A DNA stretch of 64,000 bases from NCBI RefSeq assembly GCF_014197135.1, contig NZ_JACIFA010000001.1, forward strand, positions 558,001 to 622,000. Direction: 5' to 3'. The notes under the pieces were generated by a model, which worked only from the letters and a program-made list of their open reading frames with translations, was not told the DNA's origin and searched no databases. A program made the translations under genes and the position numbers. Shown here one piece after another: positions 32,596 through 41,840 of this stretch. Position 1 is the stretch's first letter, and the number at the start of each line of letters is the position of its first letter. Origin of the DNA: Sphingomonas zeae (lineage in GTDB: Bacteria > Pseudomonadota > Alphaproteobacteria > Sphingomonadales > Sphingomonadaceae).

Positions 32596-33357
32596 ATGAC
32601 GTTCGGGGCGGCATCGGCTTTGTGGGCCGTCATCTATGGCGTGGCGGGCGCGATCATCGGGTCGTTCGTCGCGGCGCTGGTGCTGCGCTGGCTGGACGAT
32701 CGATCGGTGCTGACAGGGCGCTCGGCCTGCGACCATTGCGGCGAAACCCTGCGGGCTTGGGAGCTGGTGCCGGTCCTGAGCTTCGTCGCGCTGCGCGGGC
32801 GCTGCGCGCGGTGCCGCCAGCCGATCGATCCGCTGCATTGGCGCATCGAAACCATCGCCGCGCTGATTGGCGTGTCGGCGGGCTGGGTCGCCGGACCGGA
32901 TGGCTGGACGGGGGCGCTGTTCGGCTGGACGCTGCTGGCGCTGGGCGCGCTCGACGCGCTGGCCTTTTGGTTGCCCGATCGGTTGACCGCGTGGCTCGCG
33001 GGGGCGGGGCTGCTGACCGGGCTGCTCGGTCATGCGCCGTTGCTGGGCGAACGGATCGTCGGCGGGCTGGTTGGCTTCGGCGCGCTCTGGGCGATTGCCC
33101 AAGGCTATCGCTGGTGGCGGGGGCGCGAGGGAATGGGGGGTGGCGACCCCAAGCTGATGGGCGCGATCGGGCTATGGCTCGGCTGGCGGATGCTCCCCGG
33201 CGTGTTGCTGGCGGCGTGCGTCATCGGCATCGGCTTTGTCGCCTTGCGGCATCTGCTGGGGCGCCGGGCGAGCGGACAGGACATGGTGCCGCTGGGACTG
33301 CTGCTGGCACTGGCGGCTTACCCGGCCTGGATGTTGATGATAGGATTGGCCACATGA
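32596..33357 (+). CDS. Prepilin peptidase (A24 family, PilD-like)
   Basis: A 253-residue polytopic membrane protease and N-methylase for type IV pilins or pseudopilins. The N-terminal methylase region has two CxxC pairs (CDHC, about residues 45-48, and CARC, about 70-73). The aspartyl protease site uses Asp in LDALAFWLPDRLT and the GMGGGDPKLMGAIGLWLG motif near 170-187. About seven membrane helices are visible. No pilin or secretion genes lie nearby, so its substrates are encoded elsewhere. Its stop overlaps the next start as ATGA. Confidence 0.92.
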   Translation: MTFGAASALWAVIYGVAGAIIGSFVAALVLRWLDDRSVLTGRSACDHCGETLRAWELVPVLSFVALRGRCARCRQPIDPLHWRIETIAALIGVSAGWVAGPDGWTGALFGWTLLALGALDALAFWLPDRLTAWLAGAGLLTGLLGHAPLLGERIVGGLVGFGALWAIAQGYRWWRGREGMGGGDPKLMGAIGLWLGWRMLPGVLLAACVIGIGFVALRHLLGRRASGQDMVPLGLLLALAAYPAWMLMIGLAT

Positions 33358-33785
33358 TGCTTCTGTCGATCTTCGCTTTGGCACAGGCCGCCGTTCAGGC
33401 CGCCCCGGTCGCACCCCCGCTGCTGGGCGCGCTGCCCAAACAGTCGCTGCCCGCGCGCGGCTGCGCGGCCTATCTCTGGGCGGTGCAGGACCAGCGTTTC
33501 GTCGCGATGGTCGAGCCGGGCCGTTTGCGCATCATGCTGGACGGCAAACCGACCGATCTGGCCGCCGCCGAGGCCCGAGGCGGCGGGACGCTGGGGCTGG
33601 CGAGCACGACCCGCTATGCCGAGGCGGGTGTCACCGCGACGCTCGACATGACGATCACCCAGCGCGAGACGCTGCAGGACGGGGCGATCGTGTCGGATGC
33701 CAGTATTCGCCTAACGCGCGGGGATCAGGACGAAATCGTCGTTCCCGTCGGCGGCCTTGTCGGGTGTGCGCCCGCCGCTCGGTGA
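33354..33785 (+). CDS. Small exported hypothetical protein
   Basis: A 143-residue protein whose ATG overlaps the prepilin peptidase stop (33354-33357), indicating translational coupling. A short signal-like N terminus (MLLSIFALAQAAVQAAPVAP) is followed by a domain with ARGCAAYLWAVQDQRFVAMV and a C-terminal beta segment EIVVPVGGLVGCAP. Two Cys (GCAAY, VGCAP) could pair in the periplasm. I do not recognise the family. Coupling to the peptidase does not by itself imply a pilus role. Confidence 0.7.
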   Translation: MMLLSIFALAQAAVQAAPVAPPLLGALPKQSLPARGCAAYLWAVQDQRFVAMVEPGRLRIMLDGKPTDLAAAEARGGGTLGLASTTRYAEAGVTATLDMTITQRETLQDGAIVSDASIRLTRGDQDEIVVPVGGLVGCAPAAR

Positions 33786-33794
33786 ACCCCGGAG

Positions 33795-33820
33795 GGAACC
33801 TCACGGCTTCTGTCGGCGTT
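33795..33820 (+). promoter_or_regulatory. EcfG-type general stress promoter upstream of tamAB
   Basis: GGAAC (33795-33799), a 17-base spacer, then CGTT (33817-33820): an exact match to the GGAAC-N16/17-CGTT consensus of EcfG in alphaproteobacteria. The predicted transcript would start near 33828, about 57 bases before the tamA GTG. This would place tamA and tamB under the general stress response. Confidence 0.6.
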
Positions 33821-33884
33821 ATGAAGCGGTGGGGGATCGTTCCGAATTACGGAAGAGCCCTGTGAGAAAGGGGCTTTTGACGGC

Positions 33885-36098
33885 GTGGCGGAACGGATCG
33901 GCAGACATACCTGGCTTGCGTTCGCGCTGATCGCTCCCACCCTTTTTCCCTCTCCGGTATCGGCGCAGCTGTCGAAGCCCGGCACCGCGCCCGCTCAAGG
34001 GCCGAGCCTGCCGCAGGATCAGCGTGACGGCGGCGCCGATCCGCAGGGCAACGCCCCGATCGTTCCCGATGCGCAGTTCAATGCCGCGCTGCCGCCGCTC
34101 AGCGGGGACATCAACGCGCCGCTGGAGCCGCTGTCGTCGATGGCGAAGGACCAGCCGCAGTCAGCGACCATTCCGGTTCCCCAGGCCGCCCCGCCCTTGC
34201 CGGGTGCGCAGACGACGCAGCCCCTGGCGACGGGCGAGGCGATCGGTGCGATCGCGCCCGAGGACCCGCAACTTGCCCAGCCGCTGACGCCGCTGGGCAG
34301 CTTCGAGTCGGCCCCGCTCGAGACCGCCGCTGATGCCAAGAGCCAGCGTGCCCCCGACATCCGCTATGACATGGATGTGCGCGGGCTCGCCGAGCTGAAC
34401 CTGGACGATGAGTTCAAGGGGCTGTCGGCGCTGCGTGAGGGCAAGGGCAAGGCTGCCAATGCGACCCAGGTTTCGGCGCGGGCGCGCGAGGACGAGCAGC
34501 TGGCGATCCGTCTGATGAAGTCGCTGGGCTATTATGACGCCACCGCCGTCTCGACCCTGCAACGCGAAACCGCCGCCGACGGGGAGGCGGGACGTCTGAA
34601 GGTCGTGCTGACCGCGACGCCGGGGCGGCTCTATCGCCTGTCCTCGATCACGGTAAAGGCGCAGCCGACCGTGCCCACCGATCTGATCCGCTCCAACCTG
34701 CCGCTCAAGGTCGGCGACGCGATCGAGGCCGCGCGGATCGAGGGGGCGGAGGCCAATGTCAGCCTGGTCCTGCCTCAGCGTGGCTATCCCTTCGTCAAGG
34801 TGGGTCAGCGCGACATATTGCTGGAGGATCAGGGGCCGGAGCCGGTGGGCGCCTATACGCTGCCGGTCGATACGGGGCCGCGTTCCTCGTTCGGCAAGCT
34901 GACGACGGTCGGGGACAAGGTGTTCGATCTGGATCACCTCAATGTTTTCCCGCGTTTCGATGAGGGGCAGCTCTACGACTCGCGGCTGACCGACGATCTG
35001 CGCAACGCGCTGGTCGCGACCGGCCTGTTCAATGGCGTCGCGGTCGAGCCCAAGCAGACCGGGCGGATAAACCCCGACGGCACCGAGCAGATCGACCTGC
35101 AGGTCACTCAGACCAAGGGGCCGAGCCGTACCCTGTCGGGCGAAGGCGGCTATTCGACCGGCCAGGGCGTGCGTTTGCAGGGCAGCTTCACCAACCGCAA
35201 CGCCTTCTCGCCCGAAGGCGCGATCATCGCCTCGGTCATCGCGGGCACGCAGGAACAGGGGCTGAGCGGCACCTTCCGCCGCTCCAATGCCGGGCGGCGC
35301 GACCGGACGTTCCAGGTCATCGCCTCGGCCAGCCATCAGAATTACGACGCCTTCGACGCGTTCATCGGTACGGTCGCTTTCCGTTGGAGCTATGACTCGA
35401 CGCCGATCTGGCAGAAGAAGTTCACCTATGCCTTTGGCGGCGAGCTGACCGGCACGAACGAAAGCGTCTATGATTTCGCGCGCGGCGAGAGGGTGCGCGG
35501 GACCTATGGCATCGCGGCGATTCCGGGACAGGTGGTGTTCGACCAGTCCAATGACCTGCTCAACCCGACGCGCGGCTATCGTCTAAAACTGAACCTCAGC
35601 CCGGAAACCTCGGTGCGCGGGGCGGTACGGCCCTATGCGCGGACCATGGTGGAGGGGACCTTCTATTACCCCTTCAACGACAGTCTGGTGATCGCGGGCC
35701 GCGCGCGCGCGGGGGCGATCTTCGGCATCGACCGCGACGACCTGGCCCCGTCTCGGCGCTATTATGGCGGCGGCGGCGGGTCGGTGCGCGGTTACGGCTT
35801 CCAGCGGCTGGGACCGTTCGATCCGCAGGGCAACCCGGTCGGCGGACGCAGCCTGAACGAGTTCGCGCTGGAGGCACGCTATCGCTTCGGCAATTTCGGC
35901 ATCGTGCCGTTCGTCGATGCGGGCAACAGTTACGAAAGCACGCTGCCCACGGGCAAGGACCTGCGCTTCGGTGCGGGCATCGGTGGGCGCTTCTACACCA
36001 ATTTCGGGCCGCTGCGCGTCGACGTGGCCACGCCTCTGAACCCGCGCCCGGGTGACGGCAAGGTCGCCCTGTACATCTCGATCGGGCAGGCCTTCTGA
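33885..36098 (+). CDS. tamA: TamA outer-membrane assembly factor (Omp85 family)
   Basis: A 737-residue Omp85-family protein. A signal peptide (TWLAFALIAPTLFPSPVSAQ, cleavage near residue 28) is followed by an unusual proline- and glutamine-rich, probably disordered segment to about residue 145. Then come POTRA domains (for example LAIRLMKSLGYYDATAVSTL, and SNLPLKVGDAIEAARIEGAE) and a C-terminal 16-strand barrel with GGGGSVRGYGFQRLGP (the conserved VRGY motif) ending GDGKVALYISIGQAF. With TamB it helps place outer-membrane proteins or move lipids between membranes. The start is GTG, and the stop overlaps tamB as TGATG. Confidence 0.9.
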   Translation: MAERIGRHTWLAFALIAPTLFPSPVSAQLSKPGTAPAQGPSLPQDQRDGGADPQGNAPIVPDAQFNAALPPLSGDINAPLEPLSSMAKDQPQSATIPVPQAAPPLPGAQTTQPLATGEAIGAIAPEDPQLAQPLTPLGSFESAPLETAADAKSQRAPDIRYDMDVRGLAELNLDDEFKGLSALREGKGKAANATQVSARAREDEQLAIRLMKSLGYYDATAVSTLQRETAADGEAGRLKVVLTATPGRLYRLSSITVKAQPTVPTDLIRSNLPLKVGDAIEAARIEGAEANVSLVLPQRGYPFVKVGQRDILLEDQGPEPVGAYTLPVDTGPRSSFGKLTTVGDKVFDLDHLNVFPRFDEGQLYDSRLTDDLRNALVATGLFNGVAVEPKQTGRINPDGTEQIDLQVTQTKGPSRTLSGEGGYSTGQGVRLQGSFTNRNAFSPEGAIIASVIAGTQEQGLSGTFRRSNAGRRDRTFQVIASASHQNYDAFDAFIGTVAFRWSYDSTPIWQKKFTYAFGGELTGTNESVYDFARGERVRGTYGIAAIPGQVVFDQSNDLLNPTRGYRLKLNLSPETSVRGAVRPYARTMVEGTFYYPFNDSLVIAGRARAGAIFGIDRDDLAPSRRYYGGGGGSVRGYGFQRLGPFDPQGNPVGGRSLNEFALEARYRFGNFGIVPFVDAGNSYESTLPTGKDLRFGAGIGGRFYTNFGPLRVDVATPLNPRPGDGKVALYISIGQAF

Positions 36099-39000
36099 TG
36101 GCGGACGAACAGACCATGGCGCCTGAGCCCGTCAACGAAACCGTCATCGTGCACCGTCCGCTGTGGCAGCGGGTGCTCAAATGGATCGGCATCACGATCC
36201 TGGGCCTGATCCTGCTGGTCGGTGCCATCCTGCTGGGCATCAACACCGATCCGGGTCGCCGTTTCGTCGCGGACCAGCTGGGCGGCTATACCACGGCCTC
36301 GGGCCTGAACATCAAGGTCGGGCGGATCGAGGGGTCGCTCTATGGCCAGATGCGTCTGGTCGATCTGCGGGTCAGCGATCCCAAGGGCGTGTTCCTGTCC
36401 AGCCCACGCCTCGACGTCGACTGGCGGCCCTTTGCCTATACCAACAACCATATCGACGTCCGCGCGCTGAACGCCGATCTCGTGACGCTCGCAAGGCGGC
36501 CCGAGCTGAAACCGACGCCGAGCGACCCCAATGCGCCGCTGCTCCCCGATCTCGACATCGACGTGAATCGGCTGACCCTCAAGCGCTTGGTGATCGGTGC
36601 GCCGGTGACCGGGCAGCGCCATGTGCTGGCGATCGACGGCAAGGTGCATATCGCCGACCGCCGCGCGCAGGTGACGGCCAGCGCCGATGCGCTGCGCGGG
36701 CCGGGCGTCGCAGGCGGCGACCGCCTGCGCCTGATGCTCGACGCGGTGCCCGATGCCGACCGGCTGGCGGTCGACGTGAAGCTGACTGCGCCGACCGGCG
36801 GCGTCGTCGCGTCGATGGCGGGGCTGAAGGCGCCGCTGACCCTGTCGGTCGACGGACGCGGCGGGTGGAAGACGTGGCGGGGGCGTGCGATCGCGACGCT
36901 GGGCGGCGGCGAACTTGCCAATCTGAACGCGACCGCGCGCGACGGCCATATCCAGGTGCGGGGCGTGACCCGGCCCGGCCTGTATCTGGAAGGCCCGGTC
37001 GAACGACTGACCGCGCCTGCGCTCCAGGTGGCGATCGATACCACCCTCAACGAACGTCGCGCCGATACGCGGATGAAGCTGCGGTCCTCGGCCCTGATGG
37101 TCGATGCGGGCGGTCTGCTCGACCTTGCCAACAGCCGGTTCGGCAACTTCGCGGTCGACGCCAAGCTGCTGACGCCCGGCGCCATCGCGCCCAATTTGCG
37201 TGGTCGCGACGTGCTGGCGCGCGTGGTGCTGGACGGTGCGTTCGCGACGCCGACGGTGGACTATAAGATCCGCGCGGCGGCGCTGGGCTTTGGCGAGACT
37301 TCGGTGGAAAACCTCTATGCCGAGGGTCTTGCCAAGGTGAATGCCGACCGCATCCTGGTGCCGGTCAAAGCACGGGCGAAGCGGATCGCGGGGCTGAACG
37401 CCGCCGTGGGCGGGCTGACCAACAATGTCGCGATCCAGGGCGACTTCGCGGTCGCGATGCCCAATATCCTGTCGGACAATCTGCGCATCCGGTCGGACAA
37501 TATCGACGCGACCGCCGTGGTCGTCGCGAACCTGAAGACCGGCCGCTACACCGGCGCGCTGAAGGGCCGGGTGAACAATTACCGGGTCGAGAGCATCGGC
37601 ATCATCAACCTGACCACCGACGCCAATCTGGTGGCGACGCCGGGCGGTTTCGGGATGAAGGGCCGGGTGGTCGCCCGTACCTCGCAGATTTTCAACGAGG
37701 GTGCGCGCAACTTCCTGGGTGGCAATGCGACCATCCGCGCCGATGTCGAATATAGCCCGCAAGGCATCGTGACCTTCAGCGGCCTGCGGCTGGCCGCGCC
37801 GCAGTTCCGTGTGACGCGCGGCAGCGGGCGGTTCAATCCAGCCAATGGCGCGCTCGCGGTCGAGGCGGATGCCTATTCCAACCAGTACGGCCCGATCACC
37901 GCGCGGGTGACGGGATCGCAGACCAACCCGGTGATCGTGCTGCGCGCGGCCAAGCCGGGTGTCGGCGTCGGCCTTGCCAATCTCCAGGCACGGATCGTGG
38001 GGCAGAACGGCGCCTATGCCGTCAATGCTAGCGGCGACACCAATTACGGTCCCTTCACCGCCAATGTGCTGGTCGCCACCGGGCGGCAGCTGGCGATCGA
38101 CGTCCGTAGCCTGGTCTTTGCCGGGATCAACGCGAGCGGGCGGGTGGTCCAGACGGCGGCAGGGCCGTTCGCAGGCGCGCTGCAATTTGCGGGACAAGGT
38201 ATCAACGGCCGCGTCCAGCTCGCCGATCAGGGGGGCAACCAGCGCGCGGATGTGGCGGCGCGGGCTTATAACGCCCGTATTCCGGGCATGATCGACTTCA
38301 CGATCGGCCGCGCCATCGTAAACGCCAGCGTGGTGATGTTCCCCAACGCGCCGCAGATCGTCGCGGACGCGCAGCTGGCCGATACCCGCTATGGCGAGGT
38401 GGTCATCCAATCCTCGCGCGCCAAGGTGAACTATACCGGCGGGCGTGGCACCGCGCAGGCGGTGCTGACCGGATCGTCGAGCATCCCGTTCAACATTGCG
38501 CTGAATGCCCAACTGGCGCCGAACAACTATCTGGTCGCAGCCAAGGGGCAGGCCAACGGCATCAATTTCCGCACCGCCAACCCCGCGCGCATCCAGAATG
38601 CGAAGGGTGAGTGGCAGGTGACGCCGACCCGGATCGATTTCGGACGCGGATCGGTGCTGGTGGCGGGCAGCTATGGCAATGGCCTGAAGGTGCAGACGCG
38701 GCTGGACAAGCTGCAGCTGTCGATCCTCGACGCCTTCGTCCCCAATCTGGGCATTTCGGGCGAGGCGAGCGGTGCGCTGGACTTCGCGCAGGCGCGCGAC
38801 GCCAGCTTCCCGGCGGCCGAGGCGCGGCTGACCATCGCCAATTTCCGGCGCACCGGCCTGGCGGCGGTGTCGGAGACGGTGGACATCGTGTTCGCGGGCC
38901 GTCTGGTCCCCAATGGCGGTGAAGCGCGCGCGTTGATCCGGCGCGGGCAGACGGTGGTCGGCCGCATGGTCGCCAATCTCCGTCCATTGCCGCCGGGCAA

Positions 39001-40330
39001 TGGCGGCTGGGTCAACCGGCTGATGCAGGCGCCGCTATCGGGTGGCATCCGTTATAACGGCCCGTCGGCGGTGCTGTTCTCCTTTGCGGCATTGCCCAAC
39101 CAGCAGCTGAGCGGACCGATTGCGGTCGCCGCCGACTTCGGTGGCCGCGTTTCCGCGCCGCAACTGAACGGCCTGATCCGCGCCGACAATCTGACCTATG
39201 ACAATGAAGCCTATGGCACCCGCCTGACCAATCTGCAGCTGGCGGGCCGCTTCAACAATGACCGGCTGGAGATCAGCCGTTTGCAGGCCAAGGCGGGCGA
39301 GGGGACGATCCAGGCCCAGGGTTCGATCGGGCTGGCGGCCGACAGCGGCTATCCGATCGATCTGCGCGCGCGGCTGAACAATGCGCGGCTGGCCGACAGC
39401 GATGCGCTCGCCGCGACGACCAGCGGCACGATCCGCCTGACCCACAATCGCGACGGCGGGCTGATCCAGGGCGACCTGACCGTGCCCAATGCGCGCTATC
39501 AGATCATCCGCCAGGGTCAGGCCGAGGTGCCGGAGCTGACCGGCGTGCGCCGTCGCAGCGAAATCCGCACCCCGCGTCCGACCGATCGGCCGGCCCCCAC
39601 ACCGCCGCCGGGGCTGTTCCGCCTCGACTTGCGGGTGCATGCGGACAATCAGCTGTTCGTCTCCGGCATGGGGCTGGAATCCGAATGGAAGATGGACCTG
39701 CGTATCGGCGGCACCAGTGCGGCGCCAACGATCAATGGCGGCCTCGATCTGGTGCGCGGCACGTACAGCTTCGCGGGCAAGCGGTTCGAGGTGAATCGCG
39801 GCACGGTCCGTTTCCGTGGCGGCGCGCTGACCGATCCGGACATCAATATCCAGGCGACGACGACCACCGATGGCATCACCGCGGTCATCAACGTCACCGG
39901 TACCGGCCAGCGTCCGCAGATCAGCTTCACCTCGACGCCGACCCTGCCGCAGGACGAGGTGCTCAGCCGGTTGCTGTTCGGAACCAACCCCGAAAACCTG
40001 TCGGCGACCGAGGCGATCCAGCTTGCCGCCGCGCTCAACTCGCTGCGCGGCTCGGGCGGCGGCGGGTTGAACCCGCTGGGCAAGCTGCGCTCGGCGACCG
40101 GGTTCGACCGTCTGCGCGTGCTGGGCGCGGACGAGGCGACCGGCCGGGGGACCAGCTTGGCGGCGGGCAAATACATCACCGACAATATCTATGTGGAGAT
40201 CGTCACCGACGCGCGCGGCTTCACCGCCACCCAGTTGCAGATCGCGCTGACCCGCACGCTCAGCCTGCTGACCCAGACCGGCTCGTTCGGCGGATCGGCG
40301 GCGAGCCTGCGCTATTCGCGGGATTTCTAA
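36098..40330 (+). CDS. tamB: TamB translocation/assembly module (AsmA-like)
   Basis: A 1410-residue TamB. One N-terminal membrane helix (LKWIGITILGLILLVGAILL, about residues 28-47) anchors it in the inner membrane. A very long beta-rich repeat region follows, expected to form the hydrophobic groove typical of AsmA-like lipid-transfer proteins. The conserved C-terminal TamB domain (about 1050-1410) includes LFRLDLRVHADNQLFVSGMG, FTSTPTLPQDEVLSRLLFG and a terminal Phe. Recent work on the family favours phospholipid transport to the outer membrane. It is translationally coupled to tamA. Confidence 0.93.
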   Translation: MADEQTMAPEPVNETVIVHRPLWQRVLKWIGITILGLILLVGAILLGINTDPGRRFVADQLGGYTTASGLNIKVGRIEGSLYGQMRLVDLRVSDPKGVFLSSPRLDVDWRPFAYTNNHIDVRALNADLVTLARRPELKPTPSDPNAPLLPDLDIDVNRLTLKRLVIGAPVTGQRHVLAIDGKVHIADRRAQVTASADALRGPGVAGGDRLRLMLDAVPDADRLAVDVKLTAPTGGVVASMAGLKAPLTLSVDGRGGWKTWRGRAIATLGGGELANLNATARDGHIQVRGVTRPGLYLEGPVERLTAPALQVAIDTTLNERRADTRMKLRSSALMVDAGGLLDLANSRFGNFAVDAKLLTPGAIAPNLRGRDVLARVVLDGAFATPTVDYKIRAAALGFGETSVENLYAEGLAKVNADRILVPVKARAKRIAGLNAAVGGLTNNVAIQGDFAVAMPNILSDNLRIRSDNIDATAVVVANLKTGRYTGALKGRVNNYRVESIGIINLTTDANLVATPGGFGMKGRVVARTSQIFNEGARNFLGGNATIRADVEYSPQGIVTFSGLRLAAPQFRVTRGSGRFNPANGALAVEADAYSNQYGPITARVTGSQTNPVIVLRAAKPGVGVGLANLQARIVGQNGAYAVNASGDTNYGPFTANVLVATGRQLAIDVRSLVFAGINASGRVVQTAAGPFAGALQFAGQGINGRVQLADQGGNQRADVAARAYNARIPGMIDFTIGRAIVNASVVMFPNAPQIVADAQLADTRYGEVVIQSSRAKVNYTGGRGTAQAVLTGSSSIPFNIALNAQLAPNNYLVAAKGQANGINFRTANPARIQNAKGEWQVTPTRIDFGRGSVLVAGSYGNGLKVQTRLDKLQLSILDAFVPNLGISGEASGALDFAQARDASFPAAEARLTIANFRRTGLAAVSETVDIVFAGRLVPNGGEARALIRRGQTVVGRMVANLRPLPPGNGGWVNRLMQAPLSGGIRYNGPSAVLFSFAALPNQQLSGPIAVAADFGGRVSAPQLNGLIRADNLTYDNEAYGTRLTNLQLAGRFNNDRLEISRLQAKAGEGTIQAQGSIGLAADSGYPIDLRARLNNARLADSDALAATTSGTIRLTHNRDGGLIQGDLTVPNARYQIIRQGQAEVPELTGVRRRSEIRTPRPTDRPAPTPPPGLFRLDLRVHADNQLFVSGMGLESEWKMDLRIGGTSAAPTINGGLDLVRGTYSFAGKRFEVNRGTVRFRGGALTDPDINIQATTTTDGITAVINVTGTGQRPQISFTSTPTLPQDEVLSRLLFGTNPENLSATEAIQLAAALNSLRGSGGGGLNPLGKLRSATGFDRLRVLGADEATGRGTSLAAGKYITDNIYVEIVTDARGFTATQLQIALTRTLSLLTQTGSFGGSAASLRYSRDF

Positions 40331-40371
40331 GCGGGGTTTCGCCAAACTGTCACATACGGCAAGATGTTCGC

Positions 40372-41541
40372 ATGACCCCCGAACACCTTGCCGCCGACGC
40401 CACCGCCATCCTGGCCGATCTGATCGCGATCGACACCACGTCGCGCGAGTCGAACCTGGAATTGATCGAATATGTCGAGCGGCATCTGGGCAGGATCGGC
40501 GTCACCGGGCGGCGGGTGTTCAACACCGACGGCCGCAAGGCCAATCTCTACGCCACCGTCGGCCCGATGGAGCCGGGCGGCGTCGTCCTGTCGGGACATA
40601 GCGACGTGGTGCCGGTCGACGGCCAGCCCTGGACGAGCGATCCCTGGCAACTGACCCGGCGCGGCGACCGGCTGCTGGGGCGGGGGACGTGCGATATGAA
40701 GGGGTTCCTGGCGCTGTCGCTGGCGCTGGCCCCCTATCTCGCGCGGCGGACCATGACGCGGCCGCTGCATCTTGCCATTTCCTATGACGAGGAGGTGGGA
40801 TGTCTGGGCGCTCCCTCGATGATCGCCGAGATTGCGCGTGCGTTGCCATCCCCCGCCGCGGTGGTGGTGGGCGAACCGACCGAAATGGTGGTGGTCAGCG
40901 GGCACAAGGGCATCGCCACCTGGAACGTGACGGTGACGGGGCATGAGGCACATTCCAGCCTGATCCATTTGGGCGCGTCGGCGAATATGGTCGCGGTGCG
41001 GCTGATGCAGTGCCTCGCTGATCTCGCCGACCAGCTGGCGGCGGCGGGCGATCCGCACGGTCCCTTTTGCCCGCATCACGCCACGCTGACCATCGGGCAG
41101 ATGAACGGCGGTACGGCGGTCAACATCCTGGCGCGCGAATGTCGCTTCGCCTTCGACCTACGCACCTTGCCGGGCCAGGAGCCCGAGGCGTTGCTCACGC
41201 CATTCTTTGCGGCATGCGAGGCGGCGGATGCGGAACTGCGCGCCCGTTTCCCCGAGGCTGGGGTCCGGGTCGAGCGGCGGTCGCGCACACCCTCCTTCGC
41301 ACCCGAGGCGGACGGCGTGGCGGAGCGACTGGCGCGGCGCTGGGCGGGTGACAATGGCCCGGCACGGGCGGTGCCCTATGCGGCGGAAGCGGGACAGTTT
41401 CAGGGGGCCGGTTTCTCGACGGTGATCTGCGGCCCGGGGTCGATTGCCCAGGCCCACCAGCCAGACGAATATATCGAAATTCAGCAGATGGAACGTGGCG
41501 CCGCCTTCATGCTGCGGTTGGCAGACGACCTGGTCCAGTAA
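40372..41541 (+). CDS. argE: Acetylornithine deacetylase (M20 family, ArgE-like)
   Basis: A 389-residue zinc-dependent M20 deacetylase. Metal ligands and catalytic residues are His76 and Asp78 (SGHSDVVP), Asp108 (GRGTCDMKG), Glu140/Glu141 (DEEVGCLG), the Glu of VVGEPT, and the C-terminal His in AQAHQPDEYIE. The length and the motif PVDGQPWTSDPW fit ArgE, which deacetylates N-acetylornithine in arginine synthesis. No arginine genes are adjacent, so a related N-acyl amino acid substrate is possible. It starts 41 bases after tamB. Confidence 0.85.
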   Translation: MTPEHLAADATAILADLIAIDTTSRESNLELIEYVERHLGRIGVTGRRVFNTDGRKANLYATVGPMEPGGVVLSGHSDVVPVDGQPWTSDPWQLTRRGDRLLGRGTCDMKGFLALSLALAPYLARRTMTRPLHLAISYDEEVGCLGAPSMIAEIARALPSPAAVVVGEPTEMVVVSGHKGIATWNVTVTGHEAHSSLIHLGASANMVAVRLMQCLADLADQLAAAGDPHGPFCPHHATLTIGQMNGGTAVNILARECRFAFDLRTLPGQEPEALLTPFFAACEAADAELRARFPEAGVRVERRSRTPSFAPEADGVAERLARRWAGDNGPARAVPYAAEAGQFQGAGFSTVICGPGSIAQAHQPDEYIEIQQMERGAAFMLRLADDLVQ

Positions 41542-41575
41542 CAAGCGCGATAGTTCGAAAATGACAAAGAAGTCA

Positions 41576-41614
41576 TGGGGCGATCAAGCCGGAAACGGCG
41601 TTTAGATCGCCCCA
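41576..41614. other. Strong two-part hairpin with GAAA loop
   Basis: TGGGGCGATC (41576-41585) pairs perfectly with GATCGCCCCA (41605-41614). An inner stem, GCCG (41588-41591) with CGGC (41596-41599), is capped by GAAA when read on the plus strand, with an asymmetric internal loop. It lies 35 bases after argE and 15 bases past the end of the minus-strand mini-gene. No T-run follows on either strand, so it may be a transcript end or stability element. Confidence 0.6.
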
Positions 41615-41628
41615 CAACCTAACATAGA

Positions 41629-41682
41629 TTACCAGGGGCGGATCGATTCGCCCTGGATCAGCGCCAGAATGAACTTCAGCAT
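41629..41682 (-). CDS. Possible 17-residue micropeptide
   Basis: A 17-codon frame encoding MLKFILALIQGESIRPW, with a good ribosome site (GAGGGAGAAAACCC before ATG) on the minus strand. The peptide is hydrophobic at its start and charged or aromatic at its end, like a very short membrane-associated peptide or leader. Upstream on the same strand lies a TTAA-N7-TTAA CtrA box, and downstream a strong hairpin, so the parts of a complete small transcript are present. Chance remains possible at this length. Confidence 0.35.
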   Translation of the reverse strand: MLKFILALIQGESIRPW

Positions 41683-41726
41683 GGGTTTTCTCCCTCATAG
41701 GCACCGTTTTCGATGCCCGAATATAG

Positions 41727-41741
41727 TTAATTCACCATTAA
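41727..41741. promoter_or_regulatory. CtrA binding box (TTAA-N7-TTAA)
   Basis: TTAATTCACCATTAA is a full match to the CtrA recognition sequence TTAA-N7-TTAA. It lies 100 bases before the GTG of the EAL-domain gene on the plus strand and 45 bases before the micropeptide ATG on the minus strand. A second, imperfect pair with eight-base spacing (TTAA at 41802 and 41814) lies closer to the EAL start. Confidence 0.7.
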
Positions 41742-41840
41742 CCATTACGCAATGGGCAAGTTAGGAAGGGCCAAGCGACTAGATCGGCGGGGCAAACGGG
41801 GTTAATACCTTGTTTAATCTCTGCCCGTAACTTTCCGGGC

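Noticed and set aside
35993..38512. Long minus-strand open frame within tamB
   Set aside because: Shadow of the TamB reading frame with no recognisable domain.
41802..41817. Second CtrA box (TTAA...TTAA) near the EAL gene
   Set aside because: Spacing is eight rather than seven bases; kept only as a comment on the full box at 41727-41741.
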